Shown here in pieces: positions 25,627 to 32,919 of a stretch of DNA of 33,076 nt; position 1 is the stretch's first letter; every line of letters begins with the position of its first letter. The translations under genes were made by a program, and so were the position numbers. The DNA is from an uncultured Gammaproteobacteria bacterium (GTDB taxonomy: Bacteria; Pseudomonadota; Gammaproteobacteria; GCA-001735895), in contig CAMYML010000031.1 in assembly GCA_947259305.1 (NCBI GenBank), positions 1 through 33,076 on the forward strand, in the 5' to 3' direction. Below the pieces are notes generated by a model. The model was not told the origin of the DNA, did no database searches, and was given only the letters and a program-made list of their open reading frames with translations.

Positions 25627-26619
25627 ATGGAGATTCGACCCGAAATGCCTGACGCTCAAGATTCCCCGACCCAGGACCAAGCAAAATATCGTATCGGCGC
25701 CGTGTGCCGACTGACCGGCTTGTCGCAGCACGTGTTACGAGTATGGGAGAAGCGTTACCAGGTCGTTAAACCCGAGCGCAGCGAAAGCCAGCGCCGCCTT
25801 TATCGGGAAAGCGATATTAGCCGGCTCACGCTGCTAAAAGCGCTGGTCGACCGCGGCCAGGCAATTGGCTCGATTGCCGATCTCGATACCGCGGAACTGG
25901 AGCGCCGCCTGCAGCAATCTACGGGCACGCCGCTCGGCGCCGGCGCCAGCGAAAAACCTCGTCTGGCCCTGTTCGGCGAATCTTTCGCGGCGCACGAGGC
26001 GGCCTGCGCCGCCAGTGAAATATTCGCGCTTTGCGGGCATTTCGACGCAGTATCGGAATTCAGCGTGCAAAAGCCCGCGATGCGCCTTGACGTAGCGGTA
26101 ATCGAGTGGCCGAGCCTGCATCTGGATTCGGGCATCGAGGCAACCCGACTGGCCAACCGCCTCAACGCGAGGCTCCTGATCCTGATTTACGACTATGCGC
26201 CACGCGCCGCGCTGCAACGACTGCAGAGCGACCGCATCACGGCGCTACGCTCGCCGCTCGATATCGCCGCACTCGAGGCCGTGATTGCCTGGCGCTTTGG
26301 CTTTATTCCTGCAGGTAATACGTCAGCTGAGCCAGTGGGAGGCTTAATCCCGTCGCGAGAGTTCAACGACCGCGAGCTCGCCTACCTGGCAACACAAAGC
26401 CCGGCAATCGCCTGCGAATGCCCAATGCATCTGGCCCAGCTGATAACCAGCCTGGTCCGCTTCGAAAGTTACAGCGCAGAGTGCGAAAGTCGCAATAGCG
26501 CGGATGCGGCACTACACAACTATTTGCACAACACAACCTCACGCGCCCGGCATATGATGGAGCAAGCACTGGCTCGGGTCGTCGAACTGGAAAACTTGTC
26601 ACCGCTACCCGACTCCTGA
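25627..26619 (+). CDS. MerR-family regulator with motif-less cobalamin-like domain (LitR/CarH-like layout)
   Basis: The 330-residue protein has an N-terminal MerR helix-turn-helix and wing (YRIGAVCRLTGLSQHVLRVW at 21-40, then EKRYQVVKPERSESQRRLY). Residues 111-225 look like the Rossmann-type B12-binding fold of LitR/CarH (LALFGESFAAHEAA, DVAVIEWPSLHL, LLILIYDY), but the DxHxxG cobalamin motif is missing. The third part (246-325) has Cys263-x-Cys265-Pro and His268 and further helices. MerR proteins bind DNA as dimers or tetramers. The nearby photolyase and HiPIP genes suggest a role in light or oxidative stress. ATG at 25627 has no good ribosome binding site; ATG at 25645 is an alternative. 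Confidence 0.85.
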   Translation: MEIRPEMPDAQDSPTQDQAKYRIGAVCRLTGLSQHVLRVWEKRYQVVKPERSESQRRLYRESDISRLTLLKALVDRGQAIGSIADLDTAELERRLQQSTGTPLGAGASEKPRLALFGESFAAHEAACAASEIFALCGHFDAVSEFSVQKPAMRLDVAVIEWPSLHLDSGIEATRLANRLNARLLILIYDYAPRAALQRLQSDRITALRSPLDIAALEAVIAWRFGFIPAGNTSAEPVGGLIPSREFNDRELAYLATQSPAIACECPMHLAQLITSLVRFESYSAECESRNSADAALHNYLHNTTSRARHMMEQALARVVELENLSPLPDS

Positions 26620-26666
26620 ACGGACTCTAACCCAGCCAGTTTACTTAGCGCGTTTACCAAGCCCGC

Positions 26667-26701
26667 AAAAAAGCGCGCCCGGCGCATTATGCCGGGCGTG
26701 C
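26667..26701 (-). terminator. Rho-independent terminator reading leftward
   Basis: An 11-base stem (26673-26683 with 26691-26701, GCGCGCCCGGC type, one G-U pair) has a seven-base loop. On the minus strand it is followed by six T bases at 26672-26667. The plus strand has no T-run, so this is built to end minus-strand transcripts. The only open frame it could serve is the tiny ORF at 26730-26810. It may also work weakly for the MerR gene. Confidence 0.75.
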
Positions 26702-26729
26702 ATTCCTTACTAGCTGTTGATATTTACCT

Positions 26730-26810
26730 TCACTGCTCCGCGGAAAAAGGGTCGCCGTCCATGGCGCTTTTAACGAGAGGACGAGAAATATTAAAAATGA
26801 TAATAATCAT
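26730..26810 (-). CDS. Possible 26-residue ORF or small RNA, divergent from HiPIP
   Basis: The minus-strand frame reads MIIIIFNISRPLVKSAMDGD then PFSAEQ and stop. It begins about 10 bases from the 11-bp-repeat promoter region, runs opposite to HiPIP and ends 29 bases before a canonical minus-strand terminator. No ribosome binding site is visible before the ATG. It could be a tiny membrane peptide, a non-coding RNA of about 130 bases, or the last 20 codons of a lost gene. The protein-like C-terminus (MDGDPFSAEQ) slightly favours a coding origin. Confidence 0.35.
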   Translation of the reverse strand: MIIIIFNISRPLVKSAMDGDPFSAEQ

Positions 26811-26820
26811 ATGTTAATAC

Positions 26821-26849
26821 TTGACATAGACTATATATAGACATATATT
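26821..26849 (+). promoter_or_regulatory. Sigma-70 promoter with 11-bp direct repeats, upstream of HiPIP
   Basis: TTGACA (26821-26826, perfect consensus) and TATATT (26844-26849) are separated by exactly 17 bases. The spacer holds TAGACTATATA and TAGACATATAT, direct repeats with an 11-base step (26827 and 26838). Another TAGACA is at 26890-26895. Operators of CarH-type MerR regulators use 11-bp direct repeats near the -35 box, so the neighbouring regulator is the likely binder. It drives the HiPIP gene, whose start is 78 bases downstream of the -10 box. Confidence 0.7.
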
Positions 26850-26926
26850 CCCTCTCAGACGTATTTATAGAAATTTAGTAAACTTTATTTAGACATTTAC
26901 TTGAGAGCACCTGCCAGGAGTGACTA

Positions 26927-27229
26927 ATGAAAAAACTGACTCGAAGAGATTTACTAGGCCTGTCGGCGGTGGCTATCGTCGCCAGTCCGGCGCTCGCCCT
27001 GACCAGCCGACTTGCCTTTGCAGCCGATGCGCCCAGGCTTGACCCGAACGATGCACAGGCCAGCGCGCTTGCCTACACGCACCAGTCAGCAAAAGCCGGC
27101 AGCAACTGTGCCAACTGCCAATTGTACTCCGCTGGTGCCGGCGCGGCCTGGGGTCCATGCGCGATATTTCCAGGCAAGCAGGTTGCCGGCGCGGGCTGGT
27201 GTAGCGCCTGGGTGAAGCGGGCTGGATAG
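26927..27229 (+). CDS. High-potential iron-sulfur protein (HiPIP), Tat-exported
   Basis: The 100-residue precursor has a twin-arginine signal (KKLTRRDLLGLSAV) with likely cleavage after AFA near residue 32. The mature part has the HiPIP cysteine pattern Cys61-x2-Cys64, Cys78 and Cys92 (NCANCQLYS, WGPCAIFPGK, WCSAW), binding one [4Fe-4S] cluster. HiPIPs are periplasmic one-electron carriers, in purple bacteria to the reaction centre and elsewhere to cytochrome oxidase. AGGAG lies seven bases before the ATG. It follows a strong promoter with 11-bp repeats. The next gene begins 56 bases downstream. Confidence 0.95.
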   Translation: MKKLTRRDLLGLSAVAIVASPALALTSRLAFAADAPRLDPNDAQASALAYTHQSAKAGSNCANCQLYSAGAGAAWGPCAIFPGKQVAGAGWCSAWVKRAG

Positions 27230-27285
27230 GCCTGACCAGAGCCGTTTACATCCACACTGACAACTATTTAAACGAGGAAAGAAAA

Positions 27286-27462
27286 ATGGAAAACGACATA
27301 GCGTTAATGGCCACCGGTTACGTCTTTGCCCGCCTCGGCATTTTGGCGGCGTTTGGCTACCTTATCTACCGGGTTTTGGGCCGCAAACCGGCCACGACTC
27401 GGGTCAGAACGCAGAGTAACTACGCGACCGAGCGCCTGCACAGCAGCCGCTTCGATCGTTAA
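27286..27462 (+). CDS. 58-residue single-helix membrane protein after HiPIP
   Basis: Reading from ATG at 27286 gives MENDIALMATGYVFARLGIL, then AAFGYLIYRVLGRK, then a basic and polar tail ending RFDR. One membrane helix (about 10-33) is expected. GAGGAAAG lies five bases upstream, a strong ribosome binding site. It is 56 bases after HiPIP with no terminator between, so the two are likely co-transcribed. Function is unknown; it may anchor or hand over electrons from HiPIP, but there is no ligand motif. Confidence 0.75.
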   Translation: MENDIALMATGYVFARLGILAAFGYLIYRVLGRKPATTRVRTQSNYATERLHSSRFDR

Positions 27463-27468
27463 CTAATA

Positions 27469-27547
27469 CGTCTCCGCCGGTATTCCGCTTCCCGCTCCTG
27501 GCAGCCTGGCTTCACCAGGCTGCTGATCCAGATACCGGCGGTAGACG
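27469..27547. repeat. Nested inverted repeat after the HiPIP operon
   Basis: The outer arms CGTCTCCGCCGGTAT (27469-27483) and ATACCGGCGG-T-AGACG (27532-27547) pair over 15 bases with one bulged T. Inside is a second hairpin GCAGCCTGG / CCAGGCTGC (27501-27509 with 27515-27523) with a five-base loop. No T-run follows. It may be a transcript-end or RNA-stabilising structure, or a mobile-element-like palindrome. Confidence 0.85.
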
Positions 27548-27703
27548 TTCCACTAACTCATCGGTCTAGTTTTCACTCGCCACCATATTCTCACCCCACA
27601 GTCGTAACGATCCCTCAAGGCTCCGACCTCTCATGCACTCGAAACCGCAGTTCATCTCGCGTAAAATTTATTCGGACATGCTTACTAGCCGACGGATTTC
27701 ACC

Positions 27704-29275
27704 TTGATTAACGCCAATAAGAAAGCACGCTTCCACTCGCTTCGTCTGATCCTCGGTGATCAGCTAAACGCTCGACACAGCTGGTTTATGCAAAAGAACG
27801 CGGGTGTTTTATACGTCATTGGCGAGATGAAGCAGGAGGCGACTTACGTCAAGCACCACGCACAAAAACTCTGCGCCTTTTTTGCTGCAATGGAAGCCTT
27901 CGCGAGCCTTATCGACGCCATGGGCCACAACATAGTTCATTTGACGCTCGAGGACACGGTCAAGTGCAACAATCTTTCAGACCTGGTCGCGTCGCTTTGC
28001 GATCACTACCAGGTGACACGTTTCGAGTACCAGTCTCCGGACGAGTATCGATTGCGGCAGCAACTGCGTTCTCTCGAGATCCCAGACTCGATATCGGTGC
28101 AGGAATTCGACAGCGAGCACTTCCTGCTGCCAAAGGCAGAATTCGAGCGGTATCTTACGCCAGGAAGACACAATCGCATGGAATCGTTTTATCGAAAAAT
28201 GCGCAAACGCCTCAACCTGCTGCTGGACGGGGATCAACCGCAGGGCGGCCAATGGAACTATGACAGTGAAAATCGAAACAGGCTGCGGCCGGCTGATTTA
28301 GACGAGATTCCAGCCCCACTGGTTTTCGATAACGACGTTGAACCATTCCTGCAACGCATCGACAAACACGGTATCGAACATTTCGGCGAGCGCCGCAGGT
28401 CTCTGCCCTGGCCGATAAACCGGGCGCAGGCGCTTGAACTGCTGGCATATTTTTGTCAGCACTGCCTGCCGAGATTCGGTCGCTTTCAGGATGCGATGAC
28501 CTGCCAGCACGAACACCAGTGGAGCCTTTACCACTCGCGACTGTCGTTTGCGCTCAACAGTAAAATTTTGCACCCGATGGAAGTGATCGAGGCCGCGATA
28601 CAGCGCTACCAGGGCAGCGACAAAGAGATTTCTCTTGCGCAGATCGAGGGTTTTGTGCGCCAGATCATCGGCTGGCGAGAATACGTGCGCGCCGTTTACT
28701 GGATCAATATGCCCGGCTATGCCCAACTCAATCACCTTGGGGCTAAGCGCGACCTGCCCGCCTCTTTCTGGCATGGGGAAACTCGAATGAATTGCATGCG
28801 CCAGGCAATCGGGCAATCGCTAGACTTTGCCTACGCGCACCATATTCAACGCCTGATGGTCACCGGAAATTTCTGTCTCCTGGCAGGCATCGACCCGGCA
28901 CAGGTCGACGCCTGGTATCTGGGCGTGTACCTGGACGCCATAGAGTGGGTGGAAATGCCCAATACCAGGGGCATGAGCCAGTTTGCGGACGGCGGCCTGA
29001 TCGCCACCAAACCCTATGCCGCGGGCGGTAACTACATCAACCGGATGAGCGATTACTGCAAACACTGTCATTACGACGTTAAACAAAAATCGACCGATTC
29101 GGCCTGCCCGTTTAACAGCCTCTACTGGAGCTTCATGATCCGCCACCGCGAAAAACTCGCCACCAATCCGCGTATTGGAATGATTTACGGCAGCTGGGAC
29201 AGGCAAAACCAGCCAGAGCGAGAAGCAACGCTGGCGCGCGCAGACTGGTGTCAAAAAAATCTGGATATTCTATAA
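27704..29275 (+). CDS. phrB: Iron-sulfur cryptochrome/photolyase (FeS-BCP, PhrB type)
   Basis: The 523-residue protein has the N-terminal LRLILGDQLN of the photolyase-like domain and the C-terminal FAD domain with EWVEMPNTRGMSQFADGG, KPYAAGGNYINRM and SDYCKHC. The four cluster cysteines are Cys364, Cys452, Cys455 and Cys468. Their spacing of 88, 3 and 13 equals that of Agrobacterium PhrB (350, 438, 441, 454). PhrB repairs (6-4) photoproducts with light. The start is TTG at 27704, since a TAG lies six codons upstream and the conserved domain begins at residue 13. It is the main sign of a light-response function in this block. Confidence 0.93.
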   Translation: MINANKKARFHSLRLILGDQLNARHSWFMQKNAGVLYVIGEMKQEATYVKHHAQKLCAFFAAMEAFASLIDAMGHNIVHLTLEDTVKCNNLSDLVASLCDHYQVTRFEYQSPDEYRLRQQLRSLEIPDSISVQEFDSEHFLLPKAEFERYLTPGRHNRMESFYRKMRKRLNLLLDGDQPQGGQWNYDSENRNRLRPADLDEIPAPLVFDNDVEPFLQRIDKHGIEHFGERRRSLPWPINRAQALELLAYFCQHCLPRFGRFQDAMTCQHEHQWSLYHSRLSFALNSKILHPMEVIEAAIQRYQGSDKEISLAQIEGFVRQIIGWREYVRAVYWINMPGYAQLNHLGAKRDLPASFWHGETRMNCMRQAIGQSLDFAYAHHIQRLMVTGNFCLLAGIDPAQVDAWYLGVYLDAIEWVEMPNTRGMSQFADGGLIATKPYAAGGNYINRMSDYCKHCHYDVKQKSTDSACPFNSLYWSFMIRHREKLATNPRIGMIYGSWDRQNQPEREATLARADWCQKNLDIL

Positions 29276-29290
29276 AATAAATTACCTCTC

Positions 29291-29334
29291 TTGTCTATTT
29301 ATTGTCTAATATTTTTTAGATCCAAACTAGACAA
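29291..29334 (+). promoter_or_regulatory. Operator-like 11-bp repeats with inverted arm, before 29372
   Basis: TTGTCTA occurs at 29291-29297 and 29302-29308, an exact 11-base step. Its complement TAGACAA is at 29328-29334. TAGACA is the element also repeated at 11 bases in the HiPIP promoter. A TATACA box at 29342-29347 could be the -10 region. The site lies between the photolyase and the 104-residue membrane protein. Confidence 0.65.
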
Positions 29335-29371
29335 AGCATCGTATACATTGCTCCTCATCGGAGATAATGGC

Positions 29372-29686
29372 ATGCAACAGCAACTCGAATTGACGTGGAA
29401 CGCAGTAATGGACTATCGCTACAACCCACTAAAATACATGGATCTCGCTTCGCGGCACTACGTAATGCAGGTACTTGCATGGATGTGGAGCATGATTTTC
29501 TCAGTTTCTTTCCTGTCCATCTATTACTTCAGCTATGTCTGGCTAGGTCACCTGCTGATTATTGCCGGCGTGTTCTTTACGATCACGATATTCAAACGGG
29601 CGGAATCGAGACGCGAGAGACTGGCACCGGTGCCGATGTTGAGCAGCGCTTCGAAATGCGTCTGGCAAATGGACCGCGAAGCCTGA
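29372..29686 (+). CDS. Small membrane protein of unknown function
   Basis: The 104-residue protein has two hydrophobic helices (about 26-48 and 50-70) and basic flanks (FKRAESRRERLAP). GGAG lies eight or nine bases before the ATG at 29372; an in-frame upstream start at 29291 would translate through the operator and is not used. It is 96 bases after the photolyase stop but has its own repeat-type operator region. I do not know the family. By position it belongs to the light-linked block. Confidence 0.75.
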   Translation: MQQQLELTWNAVMDYRYNPLKYMDLASRHYVMQVLAWMWSMIFSVSFLSIYYFSYVWLGHLLIIAGVFFTITIFKRAESRRERLAPVPMLSSASKCVWQMDREA

Positions 29687-29768
29687 ACCTGGCGTCCGTT
29701 AAAGGTCCAGTACTGGTGAGGACATTTATTTAAGCTCAATGACACTGAGAGCGCATGCTCATGACTGC

Positions 29769-30047
29769 TTAGGATTCGGACTTTTTGAAATTGACGATGC
29801 GGGTGGTTGCGCCGTCATCCGCGAACACCGGCAAGTCCGGATTTTGATTACCGCTCAATTCGCGTTCGCGCGCCGCGATCAGGGCGAAGCAGGCACGAAT
29901 ATCCTCGATGGTCCGGTCCGATAACGGGTTAGGTCTGCCGGCAGCCGGCGTGACATCGCGGACCACGCTTGCCAATACCTGGCGCACCTGTATTAGAATA
30001 CGATGTTCGAGGGTCAGTTCTTTCGTTTCTTTGTCTTGATCGGTCAT
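29769..30047 (-). CDS. Small conserved-looking soluble protein
   Basis: The 92-residue protein is soluble, with a helical core (LEHRILIQVRQVLASVVRDV, then LSDRTIEDIRACFALIAARE) followed by a short polar tail. There is no signal or known motif, and a single Cys. It resembles small uncharacterised proteins seen in gammaproteobacteria, but I cannot name a family. It is divergent from the 30261 gene. Confidence 0.65.
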   Translation of the reverse strand: MTDQDKETKELTLEHRILIQVRQVLASVVRDVTPAAGRPNPLSDRTIEDIRACFALIAARERELSGNQNPDLPVFADDGATTRIVNFKKSES

Positions 30048-30260
30048 TATCCTGATCCATTGATTCGGCTGATATTTGTGCGGCGGCAGGGCGAGCGGTT
30101 AATACAGATGCTAGCATGCCTGGTTCATGGCATTAAATATCTATCCTCGAAGGGTTAGGGCGGGCATTTCGAATCGCGCTACCGAGGACTGCCTGGACGA
30201 CCCGACAGCTGTGCCGCAAACGATCGACGAAATAGCCCGAAGATAAAAATTCACAAGGTC

Positions 30261-30680
30261 ATGTCCGCCGAAACACGATGCTGGTTTGAAAAAGCCCTGA
30301 TCTCCGGGTCCGGGGAATGCGCCCAGGTTAAACGCCTCGAGATTGGGGAACGACTCGTTTGCGTTTGCCGCTTGCCTGCGGCCGCGCAACTCTGTGAACG
30401 GTATTTATCCTTGCTCAGAAAAAATGCACGCTTCGTTTTTCGACAGGCCGGAGCGCGCGCTTCAATATTGTCCAACTACCAGGAAATTCGATTACAGTGC
30501 GGTGGTCTGCAGGGCCTGGCGGCCATGATCTACGGGGAGCAAGCCGATACCGGGTTCGATGTTAGCGCCCTGCTGGAGACGGCCGAAGTCCAGGGTCAGG
30601 GCATCGAGAATACCCGCCTGGATCGCATTATTCCTCGTATTGCGGCCTATAACCCAAGGCCCCACAGGAAAAAACGATAG
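30261..30680 (+). CDS. Protein of unknown function, 139 residues
   Basis: The protein has a mixed N-terminal half with three or four Cys and a C-terminal half GLQGLAAMIYGEQADTGFDV followed by a basic end (RPHRKKR). It has no membrane helix or signal. AAGG is only three bases before the ATG at 30261. It lies opposite to the two-component genes, 273 bases away. Coding is supported mainly by length and composition; it is less certain than its neighbours. Confidence 0.55.
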   Translation: MSAETRCWFEKALISGSGECAQVKRLEIGERLVCVCRLPAAAQLCERYLSLLRKNARFVFRQAGARASILSNYQEIRLQCGGLQGLAAMIYGEQADTGFDVSALLETAEVQGQGIENTRLDRIIPRIAAYNPRPHRKKR

Positions 30681-30925
30681 CACCTGGTTATGCTCGAAGT
30701 GGCGAAGCCGTCTTATCAGCCACGCAAAGATACGACCGAATTAACTGTAATCTCGTTTGGCTCGATTCGATATCGCCTTCCGGAAAACCGTCATTGCGTT
30801 CATTCGATGCCGCGCTTTCACTACATAAATTTCCCGCAACGGACCACGCTGACTAATCACCTCACCCGAAAAACCCTGGTTACGCCAGAAAGCTTAGCCA
30901 TAGATGGCAATTACGTTGTCGAGTT

Positions 30926-30957
30926 AAAAAACCTGACCCCCCGGGAGCCCGGGTCAG
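30926..30957 (-). terminator. Rho-independent terminator overlapping the response regulator stop
   Basis: The arms CTGACCC (30933-30939) and GGGTCAG (30951-30957) form a seven-base stem with further GC pairing inside the loop. On the minus strand it is followed by six T bases (30931-30926). The TGA stop of the response regulator at 30954-30956 lies inside the stem, so the transcript ends almost at the stop codon. Confidence 0.85.
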
Positions 30958-31340
30958 CCGAACATCCTGCGCTCCTGGGCCGCCTTATCGACTGCCGCAA
31001 TCAGCTTGTCTTTTGCCACGGGCTTGGTCAGATAATCCGTTACGTCCTGTTTTTTCATGAAGCCGACTGCAAGATCGACGTCTGGAAATCCCGTCAAAAC
31101 GATAACAGGCGTGTTCGGGTACTCGCGCTGAAAGTTTTCGACGGCCTCGACCCCGCCGACGCCCGGCATGCGCACGTCACAGATAATGACATCGGTGGTG
31201 ATGGCGTTTTCCTGCAATAACTTCATCGCCTGTTCAAAATTTTCCGCTTCGAGAATTTCGAAGCGCGTACCCTTGAGCTGTAAACGGATGGCAGTGCGAA
31301 CGTCCACCTCGTCGTCCAGAATCAAAACATGATGCGTCAT
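30954..31340 (-). CDS. Single-domain response regulator
   Basis: The 128-residue protein is a receiver domain only. The acidic pair Asp9-Asp10, phosphoacceptor Asp55 (IICDVRMPG), Thr83 and Lys106 (YLTKP) are all present. No output domain follows. It starts three bases after the kinase stop; the ribosome binding site AGAGGAG lies inside the end of the kinase gene, so the two are co-translated. Such regulators act as phosphate relays or by protein contact, not by DNA binding. Confidence 0.93.
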   Translation of the reverse strand: MTHHVLILDDEVDVRTAIRLQLKGTRFEILEAENFEQAMKLLQENAITTDVIICDVRMPGVGGVEAVENFQREYPNTPVIVLTGFPDVDLAVGFMKKQDVTDYLTKPVAKDKLIAAVDKAAQERRMFG

Positions 31341-31343
31341 TAG

Positions 31344-32531
31344 CTACTCCTCTGGTTTGTCTACCCGGTTATCCACGGGAAAACGGATTTCGAATCGAGT
31401 TCCGCCGCCATCGACGTTGTCGACTTCTATCTCGCCCCCGTAACGGGTGATAATCTGGCGCACGATATAAAGCCCCAGCCCTTCACCCTCATCCGGCCCC
31501 TTGGTCGTAAAAAACGGATCGAAAACGCGCTTCAGGAGTTCGCGCGGAATCCCACTACCGTTATCCTGGATAAGCAACCTGACGAAATTACCGTCCCTTG
31601 CCGTGCCGATTAGAATTCGTCCCTCGCCCGGCATCGCCTGTATCGCGTTGCGCAACAGATTGAATACTACCTGCAGAATTTCCTCGAAACGGGCCCTGAT
31701 TTCCGGTACGCGGCCATCCGTTATTTCGAACTCGATCTGTTCATCGTTCAACGACTGGCGCACGAGTCGTACCCCGTCCTCGACCACTTCCGCCAGATCG
31801 ACGGCCTGTAGATCGTGGCGCGTTCCTGGCTGCGCGTAGCGCGACAGGTTTTTTACGGTCTCCGCGATACGCGTTACCTGTTTCAGAATATCTTTTCCGT
31901 AGGCGCGACAGCAGTCAATATCACTTTCATCGGCGAGCGCCTCCGCCGCCGCATGCAGCACGTAGAGCGGGTTGTTGATTTCGTGCCCGATACCGCTGAC
32001 CAGCGTGCCTATGGTCGTCATTTTTTCCGCCTGGATAAGCTGCTCGAGCATGCGCTCCTTCTCCTGCTGTGCATCCTCGAGTTCTCGGGTTCGCTCCGCA
32101 ACAAGCTGTTCGAGTTCTTGCTCGTGTCGGCGCAAACGCTCTTCGACGGCTTTGCGCACGGTAATATCGACTACCGTCGCCACTACCACAGCGCCGGACG
32201 GCGTCCGCGTCGGGCGCAAACCGATTTCTACCGGAAATTTATTCCCGTCCCTGGTTACGCCCTCGAGGTCGCGGCCCGAACCCATGTCCCGCGCATGTGG
32301 CGAGCGCGCATAATTCTCCATGTGGCGCCGGTGCGCAGCCGCAAACTGGCCGGGTATCAGGATTTCCACCGGCTCGTCCAATAGTTCTTCGACGCGATAG
32401 CCGAACATGTCGGCGAGCGTTTGGTTGCTGTAGCGTATCTCGCCGGATTCATCGACCACGAGGATGCCCGAAGGGGCCGCTTGCAGCGCCAGTTCATACA
32501 CTTCGGTTATTGAATTGCTTGTTTTTGTCAT
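31344..32531 (-). CDS. PAS-domain sensor histidine kinase
   Basis: The 395-residue protein has a PAS domain (about 10-125), a coiled coil (about 130-165), HisKA with GIGHEINNPL (His183) and an HATPase_c domain with N-box NLLRNAIQAM, DNGSGIP and the GEGLGLYIV lid. It has no membrane helix, so it senses a cytoplasmic signal; the PAS ligand is unknown. ATG at 32531 was chosen; ATG at 32558 would add nine residues. It forms an operon with the single-domain response regulator. Confidence 0.93.
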   Translation of the reverse strand: MTKTSNSITEVYELALQAAPSGILVVDESGEIRYSNQTLADMFGYRVEELLDEPVEILIPGQFAAAHRRHMENYARSPHARDMGSGRDLEGVTRDGNKFPVEIGLRPTRTPSGAVVVATVVDITVRKAVEERLRRHEQELEQLVAERTRELEDAQQEKERMLEQLIQAEKMTTIGTLVSGIGHEINNPLYVLHAAAEALADESDIDCCRAYGKDILKQVTRIAETVKNLSRYAQPGTRHDLQAVDLAEVVEDGVRLVRQSLNDEQIEFEITDGRVPEIRARFEEILQVVFNLLRNAIQAMPGEGRILIGTARDGNFVRLLIQDNGSGIPRELLKRVFDPFFTTKGPDEGEGLGLYIVRQIITRYGGEIEVDNVDGGGTRFEIRFPVDNRVDKPEE

Positions 32532-32654
32532 GCTCGATGCCGCCTCAGGCGGAATCATTCTAGCCCGTGGTTGACGGCGCGCGCAACGCCCTGTCGGCGC
32601 GGAAATATATTCCCGCGCATCGAATACGGGTTATTGACACGAATTCTTGAGCTG

Positions 32655-32681
32655 TGTCACTTCGTGTCACCACGGTGTCAC
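32655..32681. repeat. Three TGTCAC direct repeats, operator-like
   Basis: TGTCAC occurs at 32655, 32665 and 32676, spaced 10 and 11 bases. Each copy is preceded by G and two are followed by YACG. The phase of about one helical turn suggests a protein-binding site. It lies between the divergent kinase and the 43-residue peptide / Usp genes. GACAC at 32635-32639 is a partial inverted copy. Confidence 0.65.
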
Positions 32682-32751
32682 TACGTCTTGATACTTAAGC
32701 TCTCACAAAAATAACCAAACGTCTGCCGCTTACGGGAGAGGAGGAATCCGG

Positions 32752-32883
32752 ATGCCACTGACAAGTTCCATTCGTCATTCAGCTAGCCGCCTGAATGGAT
32801 TTGACTATTTCGTCCTTGCCGGCGCGGCCGTGAACCTGGTCGTGGTCGCAATCCTGGTCGGATACTGGCTGATCGCGGGCTGA
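32752..32883 (+). CDS. 43-residue single-helix membrane peptide
   Basis: Reading from ATG at 32752 gives MPLTSSIRHSASRLNGFDYF, then VLAGAAVNLVVVAILVGYWL and IAG. A single membrane helix with a basic N-terminal part is clear. GGAGAGGAGG lies about eight bases upstream, a strong ribosome binding site. It is 36 bases before the universal stress gene and likely shares its transcript. No family is recognised. Confidence 0.75.
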   Translation: MPLTSSIRHSASRLNGFDYFVLAGAAVNLVVVAILVGYWLIAG

Positions 32884-32919
32884 ACACATTAAAACCATGG
32901 CCAGCAAGGAGAACATGAA

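Noticed and set aside
27469-27547. Integron attC site
   Set aside because: The ends do not carry the RYYYAAC and GTTRRRY core pattern, and no integrase or cassette is nearby.
30690-31220. Plus-strand 176-codon frame at the response regulator
   Set aside because: Its second half is antisense to the response regulator, and the first half has no recognisable features or ribosome binding site.
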